A stretch of 64,000 nt of DNA from Limnanthes douglasii subsp. nivea (lineage: Eukaryota; Streptophyta; Magnoliopsida; Brassicales; Limnanthaceae), in assembly GCA_036936605.1 (NCBI GenBank), contig JAUPFV010000001.1:155033187-155097186 (forward strand), read 5' to 3'. A model generated the notes under the pieces. It was given only the letters and a program-made list of their open reading frames with translations. It had not been told where the DNA came from and made no database searches. Position numbers and translations under genes: made by a program. How positions within the stretch are numbered: position 1 is the stretch's first letter; each line of letters begins with the position of its first letter. Shown piece by piece: positions 21,494 to 32,980 of this stretch.

Positions 21494-22545
21494 GGATTAT
21501 TCTGATATTGAGAAAATAAATTTAGCAGTATTTTCTCTAAGAGAGAAAGCTAGAAATTGGGGAGACTTAGTAAAGACTACACTTGGAAATAAGTTGATAC
21601 AAATTCTATCTTGGAAGGATTTTAAGTAAGAATTTCATAGGAAATATTTCTGAATATAGAAAGAAAAAAGGATGAGATCGAGGTTATGAAGCTCAAATAA
21701 GAATCGATGAGTGTTATGGAATATCAAAACAATGGCTCGAAGTTTTATCTTTTTAAACACCCCATACGAACACTCCTCTGGAACTGCAACTTAGAGGATT
21801 TATACAAGTATTTGATGCACCTATAAGACTATTTTTATAAAGGGAAATTATCAAGAAATTTTCGAAAATAATAATAAGAAATACAAAAATAAAAAAAAAA
21901 GTATGCAAATTGTAAAAGAAAATAAATAAATAACCTACACATAACCTTTAATAACGAACAACCTTAGAAGAAACAAAGAAATGAATGTAGTTTATTAGGA
22001 GCAATGTTACTAAAATAATGGTAAATCATGCTAGAAGGTCGGTTTATAATTGTATATCCTTTAATTATCAATTCATGATTGTACCATGAGGTGCGTAGAG
22101 GACGAAAATTGTTCAATGGGATCATTATAAAATACAAATTATTTACAAACAACCACCATCACAATCCTGATAGCAACAAACACCACCATCACAATCCTGA
22201 TAGCAACAAACACCACCACCACAATCCTGATAGCAACAAACACCACCACCACAATCCTGACAGCAACAAACACGAAGAACTTATGCCATAATTCTAGAAT
22301 ATGCTCGTATTTATGGTATGTTGCAAATTTATAATTCATATGCATCGTCGTTGTTTGATATCGGTGAAACATATTCATTTGTAGCAACAAACCTTGTGTA
22401 AAATTTGGAATTATAACTAGTATCTTTAAATTTTATGTTAAGTGTTACATCTCTCTTAGGATCTACTACTATAGCTATTTAGATATGCTGAAGAAAACAA
22501 AATGGATGTTAGGTTAATTTTACTTTTCATGCATTGTTTTTATGT
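21494..22545 (+). pseudogene. Gypsy gag-protease remnant
   Basis: The 5' part translates as a Retrotrans_gag-type segment: DYSDIEKINLAVFSLREKAR, NWGDLV, SWKDFK and EFHRKYF (21494-21650), then MKLK and ESMSVMEYQN after frame changes. After the His-rich tandem repeat, a protease-like segment follows: YGMLQIYNSYASSLFDIGET and SFVATNL (about 22310-22400), where the catalytic triad reads D-I-G instead of D-T/S-G, then a LLGSTTIAI-like segment. Several stops make it non-functional. It represents a different Gypsy lineage from the Tat elements because the gag and protease motifs differ. Confidence 0.7.
22152..22271 (+). repeat. 30-bp tandem repeat, four copies
   Basis: Four almost identical 30-bp units (ACCACCATCACAATCCTGATAGC... 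) lie head to tail. They differ by a few single-base changes (CATCAC/CACCAC, GATAGC/GACAGC). In frame they encode HHHNPDSNK-type repeats plus one residue. The array sits between gag-like and protease-like sequence of the Gypsy remnant. Confidence 0.97.
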
Positions 22546-23170
22546 TATTTTGTGCATGAATTAATTGAGCACTTTCCCTACTATTCTAGCTTGCCATACT
22601 AAAATCGTTACATTTTATATTGTTTTATATAACAACTTTTGTTTCACTATAATCCAAAACAAGATTCGTTCAATTAAAAGAAAAAGAAAACACTTATTTT
22701 ATTTAAAAACATTATATGTGAATTTGAAAATATATTCAAATATCTACTTGAATTATCTTTTAACACGATAAAATAAATTTGTGATATCGATTTATTTCTG
22801 ATAATCACCATGATAAAGAGAAATTTTTATGGTAATTAAAAATATAAATCAAGAAGAGTTAGTTCTTCCGTTTTTGTAAAATTAATATGTGAATTTTGAT
22901 GACATAGTTTTTTAAAAATGATATGGTGTAAAAATATAAAAAAAAATTAATCAATTTAATTATTTTAACGAATCAATATATTATAATATGTTGTTTAATT
23001 TTAATTCAATTAATTAAAAATATTAGTAATATTGTAATAAGTTTATTATATTATAAAAATAAAATATAATTTATAAATGTGTGCATATTTTTTTGGATTA
23101 GCTTATGCACATAACTACGATCCTAGGCGTGAACATCCAAACTTCTTACTTATATGACTTGCAAGTAGGA
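22546..23170. other. AT-rich spacer, no gene seen
   Basis: No coding frame or repeat of note is visible. Confidence 0.55.
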
Positions 23171-23338
23171 ATCACACATGTGTGCGTACACACACATACG
23201 CGAACACACACATGTATGCATACACACACATACGTACAACAAACACGCATACAAAAGCGTGCGCACACACGCATACATACATGCCTACACACATACACGC
23301 ACGTACACACACACACATATCAGACACACAAACACATA
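23171..23338 (+). repeat. Degenerate CA-rich microsatellite
   Basis: CACACA runs interrupted by TACG, TATG and GCG words extend over about 170 bp. Open frames across it (His/Thr repeats) are a product of the repeat and not genes. Confidence 0.9.
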
Positions 23339-23765
23339 GGTATAAGATAATGCAAGTCTTAAAATGATGAATGAACGTTTACTAAACGACACTAAAAGGA
23401 GCAAGTTGTCTTTCAACGCGAATTACAAATAGGGCATAGAAAACTCAGACTAAGGGTCCTCAAGCTGGAAAAGGAAGCAACGCCAACATCATCGAAGCAA
23501 AATAAAAAGTCGAGTTTCCAGTTAAATGCATAACCGAAAAGAGAAAAAGGCTAGAGAACTTCACGTGGATGGTGGCACTTAAAATGAGGAACCAATACTT
23601 CCCCCAATTGTGGATAATGGAGTACCACTACATAATGGAACCTGTATGAGATATATATTGCCTCAAACGGGGTACCAGCAGTTCCATTTTCATGGGTTAG
23701 GATTCCAACAGGCCCACGCAGCCAAATCGGGCATTCCTTCAATCGACGAAAAATCCCAGTTCCAT
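23339..23765. other. Unassigned segment next to a truncated RT
   Basis: The Tat-like RT on the minus strand loses homology just left of 23766, where the strand-transfer part of RT and RNase H should follow. The sequence at 23560-23765 is GC-richer than its flanks (GGTACCACTAC..., CCCACGCAGCC...) and is probably a separate insertion. I could not identify it. Confidence 0.45.
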
Positions 23766-26660
23766 TTATCTCTGATCTATCTGTATCTGATTATATCTAA
23801 AGTATGCATCCATAAACGAGAAAAGATTATTACGGGAAGTAGAATCTACTAGTTGATCGATTCTTGAAAGGAGAAATGGGTCTTTTCTACAAGCTTTATT
23901 AAGATCTGTAAAATCAACACACATTCTCCATTTACTATTTTTATAGTTAACTAGCACCAGACTGGCTATTCATAATAAATACTTGGATTCTTGAACATGA
24001 CTTACCTTCGCAGCCACAACCACTTCAAATTTTTCAAAAGAGAACGTTATAATTTTTTTGAATTATTGGACGTGTATTATATCAGAACATAATTTTATGG
24101 TAGATAAATCTGCAGGTACTCTTATGACATCTTCTGAACATCAAGAAAACATATATAGATTCTAAGACAAATAAGATATAAGCTTTTATTTCACATATAA
24201 GGATAGTAGAGTGCAAATCTTGAAACGTTTACCTTCGGGAAAGAAATAAGTTTCAACATTTTCATCAGGATTTACTGATAAAGAGGTCTCCCACGGATCA
24301 TCGTCAACATCCAACTCCAAATCCACCCCATGTAATTGTTCTTTCTGTGAGCTAACGAAAGAACATAACATTGACTTGCCATTTTCTAGATACTTCTAAC
24401 AACTCTTACTTGATTCCCAATTACATACTTCAAACACTATTATATGGTAGAGGCGATAGAATGCATTCTTAACCAAGTCCTAAAAAAAATTAAATTATAC
24501 GCAGTTGGCTATCATCCACCATATAAAGTACTTTTAATGCTTTCCAAAAAGGCCCTCGGCCCAGAAATACTTCCCCTTCGAAGCCTCCAACGATATTGGT
24601 GGTGGCCCTGACAAACCTCACTATTGTTCTATCATAATAAAGGATTCAAGAGGGATTCTCCATTCATTTATAAGTGGACATAAACAAAAAGGTTGGACGA
24701 AGTTCCTGTATTAATTAGAAACCTCTGAATTTTATTTTCTTCATTTGTTTCACTTATTACCACTGCATCTTCATGGAATCCATCTACCCCTCTGAAATCA
24801 TCATCCTCGAAAAACAGAATGGGATGTGGATTTCTGTAAAGATGAGTTGAACTTCCTCCTACCAGCTATATAGTTAGGCTCACAATATGCCTCTTCCAAG
24901 AGTAAATGGTAGTGCCTGACAAAGTATCCCCACTGGAAATAGTTAACAATTCAAAACTCATGCACACAGTTTTGACCTAACCTTCGTGTTCAAATCTAAA
25001 TATAATGAAAATAAATCAAACTTATCAAAATATTCTGTTATAACCATCGTATTTTCCTGCTCTGAGGAATTCTCAACTATTGTATTATACGCTACCACTT
25101 GGTTGCCCACCGAAACTTGTTGTTGCATCTATATTCCTCTTAATAACTTTGTTAGTTTACAATTATGAATTAAGGTTTGGATCTCATGCTTGAGAGCTAT
25201 GCAGTCTCTCATATTGTGACCGATGTTTTTATGATACTTGCAAACCTTGTTACTCATTTCTGCTTCAGGTCTTTGAATCGGAAGGCGTTTATTGAACTTG
25301 AAATAATTCTAAATCTTATCGAAAATACTACAATATTCTCTATTAATTTTATTAAATTTTATATCAAACCCATTGGTTTGCTCTTGATTGTTGCTTCTGA
25401 GCCTGAGGATGTTGATTTACTATTGTCCGACGCGATATTTGGTTTGGCCCCTTGAAATGAAAAAGAGTAGAAATTTGAGATTGGAAACTTTGAATTTGTT
25501 GTTACTAAAAAACATGAGCATATAATTGTCTTTGTTGGATCAATGGAACAAGTCTTAATCTCTTGGAATCTAGCATCTTAATTTTCTCTTCAACCTGAGC
25601 TAGCATAATACCGAAAATCAAAGCTTTTTCCCAAGTAACTTTGTCAGCCAATTCTCTTGGAAGAAGCCCTTGTCTAAATGCAACATAAACGACTTGAACA
25701 TGGCAATCCTCTGACTATTCTTTGTCAAAATTAATTACTTGGTATAATATTTCAAACTCTCTCCAATGTATTGTCGCTATTGGATACTTGTATCATCATC
25801 TTCCCGGATTTCTTTACTTCTTACAAACTATCTCCTGAAAACTATTCAGAACATGTCAAAAAAATTTATAAAACTCTGCGAAACTCTATTTAAGAAGTTT
25901 AGAGTAATGTCCTTAAAAGTTTTGGGAGAAAAAAAAACACAAAAACTTATCATAAATATCATAGTTTATCGTAAAATGCTTTATTGTTTTGTTATGGTTA
26001 TCCAGATCTCTGTTTTTATCAAACTTCTCGATTTTTTATGTTAAACCATTTTGGAAGATATCCGAATATAAATTTTGAAGATAGAGAAGATTGCCTTTTA
26101 TTATGCCCCCTTCCCCCAACCTCCATCGATCATTGCATAAAGACCATGCTCAGAAGGTTCCACAAATCGATTATTCACCTGGTAATCGAACCTCTCGATA
26201 CACAAACCCCATGTTGATATTATTGGTTGGTAACTGGAAATAATATAAGATTATCTTCGATATGAGTGATAGTTTGCTACTGTCCTACACTACCTTTGGT
26301 GACCATATGAGCCTTAACCTCAGAGGTAGGTACATGTTTATTCGACGATTTATGCTATTTTTTAATCTCGCTCTCATCTAGAGATTTAACACAACAAAAA
26401 TATTTTTTTGAATATCGTTTCCTCATATGGTGATGACCACGTTCTAGAGAAAGAGAAAGTTCCTCTGAGTTGGACACATAGTAATCGTTGCATTTTTAAA
26501 GACTGTACTAATTTCTGGTTTTGCGCTTTTTTTTCAAAGAATTATAGTTTCAGTTCAATTGAAATTTTTTCCTTCGGTATCTTTCTTGATCTATGCGAGA
26601 TAAACTCATCATCATCATCAACCTAAAAAGAGGTCTATCTATTTCCATTTTTCTGGATTT
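23766..26660 (-). pseudogene. Second Tat-like element: decayed gag-protease-RT
   Basis: Read on the minus strand, this follows the gag-pol order of the intact Tat element. Landmarks: a charged gag N-terminus, RQSSLSSKFIFGYLPKWF (about 26090, compare RQSPLSSKILSGNLPKRF), FRR and FVRSKEIREDDDTS (25830), the metal-binding motif CKYHKNIGHNMRDCIALKH (25230, compare CQYHNDIGHTTDDCIALKQ), the end of protease (YVIGNQVRVVRS, SQCYVLSLAHR), DDDPWETSLS, and RT (NSKWRMCVDFTDLNKA, RIDQLVDSTS, SFMDAYFRYNQIQID) at 23957-23766. Many stops and indels occur. RT is cut at 23766, and no RNase H or integrase was found. Confidence 0.8.
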
Positions 26661-27055
26661 CCCACCGGAACCTTCTCGAACGTGCAACTATTGTATCTTT
26701 TTGAACATTTAGTGCAACAATTTTGCTCAATAATTGATTTTGAACGCAAATGACCATATTGAGCCTTAGTTTCAAATGTCAAATAAGTGATATGGTTGAA
26801 ACTACCATGCATATAATTGAAAAACTATTATGAGCGTAAATGACCATGTTGTGCCCTGACCTAAAAGGTCAAACATAAATATTAAATTTTGAGATAAATC
26901 AAAGATTAAGAATATGTTACTAAAATAAAAAAATTAAAGATCAGTTAGGGATTAAAACAACATTCAAATGGGAATAAATCATACACCCTCCACCAAAATA
27001 CAAAATTAAATTTGAAGTTCAAGAGTAACACAGTTGTAAAATATTAACAAGGTAA
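26661..27055. other. Linker between accessory ORF and gag of the second Tat element
   Basis: About 400 bp with no coding frame. It separates the end of the accessory ORF from the first recognisable gag residues. Confidence 0.5.
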
Positions 27056-29891
27056 GTTTCATGAAGAATGATCAACGTGAGTAAGGCCCGGGTTAACAGG
27101 GTTGTTGTTAGTCTCATCTGGGGTAAAAATATCGGCAATTATAATAAGTTCATCACCAATAGAGTCTTCGTCAACATCTTCTTCTTCAAAGGATGTAGGA
27201 ATTTCATCTTCACATATTTTATCTACGATTTTGCCCAGAACCATGTTTAGATTCTTGGGCTAGAGTTGTAAAATAATATTTTTCTCGGTTCATGTTAGCA
27301 TGTTCATAGCAACAACTATAATCCTTCTTTCTTTTTCAGCATTGGATTTAGCATTTTATTCATGGAATTTATTTTTGACATCTTTCACGACATATTTCAA
27401 GGTTTTTTCAATATCTTCAACTTTCTTTGCTTCAAAATTATTCAGTTTCTCTTCAAGTATTTTAACTTCAACCTTAAAAGTAATAGTCTCAGATTTCAGA
27501 GCAATGTAATCATTAGTCAGATTATTGACTTTAACAGTCATGGTTTTGAGTCAGCTTGATAAAGTAGCACTGATGTTACCTCATTTGGTACTCTAAGAGA
27601 TAAGTTCATTGTTTAAAGCAAGTTGACTGGAACTTTGAGAAATTAACTCTCATATTTGAGAAATGAGTTTATCTATTTCTTTCTTTAAAATATTTTTCTC
27701 AACAGACAGGGTATCATTTATACTATCTTTTTTAGTTTTTTCTTTAGGTAGTTTGTCAGACTGTTGCTTTAAAAAAGGAGCAATTTTTCTTTAAAATTTG
27801 ATCAAATCTTTAGTTAGCTCTGTGACTGACCCAAATATCGTAAGATATGACTTATGATTTTGCACTTTTTTTATGTTCGATGAGGTCATGGACCGATAAG
27901 CGAGGAATTTTTTTTTATTATAACTCTAAAAAGAGAAAAGAGGATAGTAATGAGCGAAATAACTTTGAATAAAAAGAGTTAATAAAAATTTAATAAATGA
28001 AACTAAACTCTATTCAAAGCTCAAGCTGCATTTTCAAAATATCAACCATACTCATGTTATTATAGTGCACCAAATTAGGGTTGTACTTAAGCTGATGAGC
28101 CATCAGTATGGTCGAGCTTGGAATGGTTTTTGGGTTGGAATGCTGATCAGGTTTTGAAGCAATGGTTACCTGTTTATCTGAGATGGTAAGAGGGTATAGT
28201 GTTGGAAAGTGTGACATCGGGAATGGTAGGAGGATTAGCATTTTGACTTGAGGTACCCGAGGAACTTAAATCCTTGTCATGAAGTTAGTGAGGACTAGAA
28301 TATGTGGTATTGTCGGGAATAATCATTTTTCTTTTCTCTTTTCTTGAGCAAGAGATGATTTGGCGTCGTGAAGATTGATATTTTAAAATGAAGATCAGAA
28401 GTTATATTTTCTCGAATAACGATTCCTTTTGACGAGGTAGAGGGTTGTTTGTTCACAATCGAGTCATGAGTTATAGTAACATTTTTTTTAAAGATGCTTA
28501 ATCTTTATTTTGTAAACAAATGATATTGGTTGAAAGTGACTTGTTAGGATCGTCAAAATGATAATCTTTCTTTTTTTTAAAGCAACAACAGATAAACCTG
28601 TTTGATTGACGGGAGCTCCACTTTGTTTAACTAGTGTCATTACATTTTCCTTAGGAATATCATCAAATGAAGTAGTGTTTTGTTGAGTTAAAGTTAGGGC
28701 ATCAATCGGGGGAACATCAGGTGCATTGTCAGTATACTGTGTAACAGTTTATGTTTCTTTTCTTCATAAGAACAAAGGTATCTTTAGGATTGGCAAGTTC
28801 ACCTTCTAGGGAATCATCAACATTAAGTGCGGGTCGGGAAGGTCTTATACTCGGTATTGTTCGTGTTTTCTCAAGAGCTTGTGGAAGAAGAGGCACCTTC
28901 AGCATCTTTTGCAACTCTTTTCTTCGGAACTCTTAAATCTAAATCAGTTTTATCACGATTATGAATATGTTGGAGAAGTATACTATGGATTGAATTTCCC
29001 TTTGTCTCTCCTAGTGAGTTCGTCGATGGGCCAAAGATCGGCGAAGAGGAAATTTACGCTCATAAAAAATTATGAAAGTCTTAAAACCAAGCCGAGTACG
29101 CAAGAGAATGTAAGCGGGAGAAAATATTTATATTGGTTTCATTATAGACGTTCTGGGGGGATTTGATGATTTTGAGCCAACTTTGCTAAGAAATAGTATT
29201 TTGTATAAGACGAACTGAAAGAGTGGATAAAGAAAAGAAACAATAAAATTAATTAACAAGATCTTATCTTACGTGTAGCCATCCAACGCCTTCCAACTTA
29301 TCCATATTTCATATCTAAATTCCAAAATTCCTGATTCCAAGAAATAAAAATCAAAGAATGCTTCCATTCATGGTCAGAATAATGAAGATTGACAAAGTTT
29401 TACCCATTTTTTATACTGATGAAATAGATAAAGGTATTAGAAATTTTGAATCTCAGCATTAGACAAGAATTCTAAGAGATTGATATGTATGTTTAAAATT
29501 TCTAAACTGAGAAGAATGTTAAGTATCGTATGCCAAATGTGAATCGAAAGTTGAATAGGGTAAATCTAGATATATCTAAAGAAATCGTGTATAAATTTAG
29601 GAAGTAGAAGTCAAAGTCCTCATTAAAAACAAAAATAGAAAGCATGTTTCATCGGGATTTTCTTGATGAGAAATTTTACCGGCAAGAGAAAGCCGAGCAA
29701 TAACATCCTCGGGAAAACCGTAGATGTTTTTGAAATTTGGAGTTATGTTTCATTCATATTTTTGTAAGTAATTTACAAAAATTATTCATTTAAAAAATTA
29801 AGATTTTTGGGAATATCAACAGGAGGAAGTGGGGGAATTTTTTCTGGAATTCTTGTTGTGAAGAATGAGTTTTTTTTTTCTTTCGAGCCAT
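27056..29891 (-). pseudogene. Accessory ORF of the second Tat element, same sense as gag
   Basis: Read on the minus strand from an ATG at 29891 (MARKKKNSFFTTRIPEK), the region follows the accessory ORF of the intact element. The conserved domain reads LLPKFIHDFFRYI, then IYPIQLSIHIWHTILNIL (29600-29500), matching the FPLDPEIVRYF...QLSPNGWFTL region. RRWMAT precedes a GTAAGA donor. The C-terminal part is a coiled coil (IALKSETITFKVEVKILEEK and neighbours, 27800-27356) and an acidic end (SFEEEDVDEDSIGDE). Stops are frequent, so it is dead. Total length, about 2.8 kb, is close to the 2.98 kb of the first copy. It lies upstream of, and in the same direction as, gag, unlike the first element. Confidence 0.68.
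29186..29272 (-). other. Putative 87-nt intron in the second accessory ORF
   Basis: The donor GCTACAC|GTAAGATA and the acceptor TTTCTTAG|CAAAGTTGG occupy the same codon and phase as the intron at 12148-12237. Flanking residues agree: RRWMAT before and P-K-L-A after, against RSRWRSD and P-E-L-P in the first copy. Confidence 0.6.
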
Positions 29892-30501
29892 TTATGGGGA
29901 AAATGAAATATAAAATTAATACAACAAATTTTATAACTAATAAATCATGCCTTCTTTATCCATCAAATAATAATTTCAATTAGGAATCATCTAACATGTT
30001 TTTGTAGGTGACTTTGATTAATAAAACAGGGAACATGCAAATAAGACTATGGAAAAAAATAGGAAAGTACCTCATTATAGATTTTGAAGTAAAAAATCGA
30101 GAAAACTCAAAGCTTAAGTGAAGAAGATGCATGAAATGAGAAATCTTAAAGTTTCAATGGAAGAAATGCAAGAAAAGGAGTTGAGTAAAAGGAGAAAATA
30201 AGTTTAAATAAAAAGAAAAGCAAATAATATCAATTGTAGAATTAAACAATATCTTACTAGAATTATTGTAGAAGATGAATTTGTAACATTAAAGTAAGCA
30301 TTAATACTTTTATAAATAATATCGTACTAGACTTATTGTCTATATATTTCTTCAAATAAATTAAAATTTAGTAAGAATTTATTTTAAGCAGTATGAGAGT
30401 CATGATAAGGATATATCATTTAGATATTATATATTTTTCATAATGACAGTATATATTTATTTTAAGATTTATTAAAAGGGTAAGATGCTGGAAATATAAG
30501 A
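29892..30501. other. AT-rich leader of the second Tat element
   Basis: No coding frame. The position suggests the untranslated leader of the minus-strand element. I did not find LTR ends. Confidence 0.4.
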
Positions 30502-30931
30502 AGTTAGCAAAAGCAAGAAGACGATGATTTTTAACCGAAAGACATCTATAAGTCTTTTAGATGAGCAGCTAACGAAAGATAAAAAATGGAAGTCTTTCAG
30601 AGATCATCAACCGAGAGATATCCAGAAGTTTAGAAGCTAGCAAAAAAAGAAGACGAGGGTCTTCTAAAGATATTTAACTCGGAGACATTTATAATACTTT
30701 TAGATGAGAGGCTATCGAATTAGGGAATATAAAGGAATTTTATAGATCTTTAATCGAGAGACACCTAGAAAGCTTTAAAGGAGATGCTAGGGAAAGAGAA
30801 AAGATAAGGATTTTTCATAGATCTCTAACCGAGAAGCGTCCATAAAGGTTTAGACGAGCAGCTAACTAAAGCAAGGAGATGAAGGCTTCTAAATATATTT
30901 AACTGAGAAACATCCAGTATAGTTTCGACGA
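30502..30931 (+). repeat. Diverged minisatellite, about 75-bp unit
   Basis: Six imperfect units start at 30502, 30567, 30635, 30710, 30785 and 30860, each beginning AGCTAGC-like and ending TTTAGACGAG-like, with a conserved AACCGAGAGACATCC core. Spacing is 65, 68, 75, 75, 75 and 71 bp. The array lies upstream of the minus-strand accessory ORF. Tat/Ogre-type elements are known to carry tandem repeats in untranslated regions. Confidence 0.85.
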
Positions 30932-31486
30932 GATTTTAATGAGAATACATAGTCAGGTAAAAAAGTGGGAAAAGTTGTTCAAACAATTATAACTAAGATA
31001 TATGTTGTTGTTTAATAAATAGCCAAACTATTAAGACTTATTAAACAAAAATTATAATAAATGGTGGTCGTCGAGGTTACTATAACAAATAACCACAGTA
31101 AATAAAAACAATAATATAAAAATTGCACAAAATGATCCACGAACAGTAAATAAATTGCACAAACATAACAATAATTACACACTATGTCGCACACATATCT
31201 GCGCTGAACAAACCCTTAAATCACATGAGGATGTGCGCTAAAACCACCCTAAATGGTACGAATTACGGTTCATCGTGAATGTCATTCGATTTCATTTTTA
31301 CCGTAACAAAAGTCATAACAATTATGTTCATTTTAGTGGTTTCGTTTTCATCCATAAAATCGTCTGCCATACTAATACCTTAGTTTTTTATTTACCATAT
31401 TATTTTTTAATATTTATAAGTGTTTAAGTTAAATGATTTAGATAGTGATTGGTGTTTTTAAAGCGGTTTTGAATTATTTTTAAGAA
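30932..31486. other. Spacer before the LINE
   Basis: AT-rich, no gene. Its last 16 bases (31471-31486, GAATTATTTTTAAGAA) are the left target-site duplication of the LINE. Confidence 0.6.
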
Positions 31487-31687
31487 GAAGATCGTGAAAG
31501 AAGCTCTGATTGTGATATCTTTCGGATGGCTTTCATCGGAACCTTCAGGGAAGCACTCCTCTGATTAATTTCGGAAGCGCTTCCCTGCCCTGTTTTGTCT
31601 TCTCCTCGTTTGTCCTCTGGAAAACTTTGCTCTCTGTTTTGTCCTGTTATTATCCTCTATTTTCGGCGACTCCATTGATTCCGATCA

Positions 31688-32952
31688 ATGACTAATGAAG
31701 ATTTCAACATGGAAGATTTCCCTACTCTTCTACCTATCAATGATACTAACAATAAAAACAACTTCAAGAAATCATACTTTGATACCTTGAAATCAACTTC
31801 AAATCATTGTGAAACTTCCCCTGAATCTATCAGACAGTTTGAAGACCACAATTCGATACAATACTCGAAATCTACTAAGGACGTCCTCCTGCTACAATCA
31901 AGAACTACCTTGATAGGAAGGTTTAGCCAAGGGATACCGAAACGAACGTCACTCCACGCCTTTCTTGAATATTTTAAATTCAAGGGGTCCTATAGCTTCA
32001 TTACGATTGACTCGAGAGAGGTGCTGATAGAATTTTTCTTAAAAGAAGATGTTAGTAGGATTTGGTCTAAAAGTGTCTGGAACATCGACGGGAAAATTAT
32101 GAGACTTGTTAAGTGGTGCCCGGAGACCAATAAAAGTTACGAAAACCCTATAGTCTTGCTTTGGGTTAGACTTGAAAGACTACCAGAGTACTTATACAAC
32201 AGTTCTATTATCAAGGATCTCGCTTCCTTGTTGGGTTCAGTTTATCGAACGGTTGTGCCTGACACTCATAGAGCCAATAGCAATGTGTGATATGCCTAAG
32301 TTGAGATTGATGTATCAAAGAAGCTTAAAAGAAAGGTATGGATTGGCTTCAGATAAAATCATGGGTGCTGGGTTGGGGTTAGTTACAGAAATATTCCTAA
32401 CTACTGCCACAGTTGCTATCACTTGGGGCACAATGTTGATGAATGTAGGAAGAATGATTCAAAAGACAAAGTAAGAGGAAAAGAAAATAACACAGAAACT
32501 GCGAAAAAAACTGAAGATTTGATTCAATCTGATTCGTTACAAGAGAGTTTGACAAATCTCCAAATACCCAAAGTAACTCAACTTCAAACTTTTAGCAAAG
32601 TTTACAAAATAAAAATGAAGTCAGTTATTAAAGCCAAAGATAAGCCTATTGATTCTACTAATATACTGGAAATCTTGTGCCTAGTCTTGAAAAGGAGGAT
32701 ATTGCTTCAAAGAATGATCCTGAATTAATAAGTGCTCTCCAACACTTGGATCATGATTATCATAACTCTGAAAACCAGATTGTTGAATCTTTTTCTTCTC
32801 CTCAACGCGATAATTTTGGAATTTGTAATGTATCCCCGCGTACCACCTCCATTTACCAAGACTTCAACACAATAATTAGCAACACGATAAAGTCTGCATA
32901 CATAAACAAAAGTGTTAAAAGGTTGTCTATCAACTCTCTCCTTAACAGTTAG
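31688..32952 (+). pseudogene. LINE A ORF1 (gag-like, DUF4283 and CCHC knuckle)
   Basis: ORF1 proteins of plant L1-like LINEs bind the element RNA. From ATG 31688 the frame encodes a DUF4283-type domain (SRTTLIGRFSQGIPKR, FKGSYSFITIDSREVLIEFF, PIVLLWVRLERLPEYLY) and a CCHC zinc knuckle, CHSCYHLGHNVDEC at 32405-32446. Three in-frame stops lie near 32288-32375, between the domain and the knuckle, and a frameshift near 32680 moves the C-terminal part to another frame ending at 32952. LINE B has the same architecture. Confidence 0.85.
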
Positions 32953-32980
32953 AAATCATATAACAAATCTTTATCTAATA

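Noticed and set aside
22152..22271. CRISPR-like array
   Set aside because: The units are contiguous 30-bp tandem repeats without spacers, in a plant nuclear context.
22079..22291. Separate small His-rich protein gene
   Set aside because: The frame is just the 30-bp tandem repeat plus flanks within a Gypsy remnant; no promoter or intact gene structure is visible.
23105..23367. Open frames across the CA-rich tract
   Set aside because: They are His/Thr-rich products of a microsatellite and show no domain or conservation signal.
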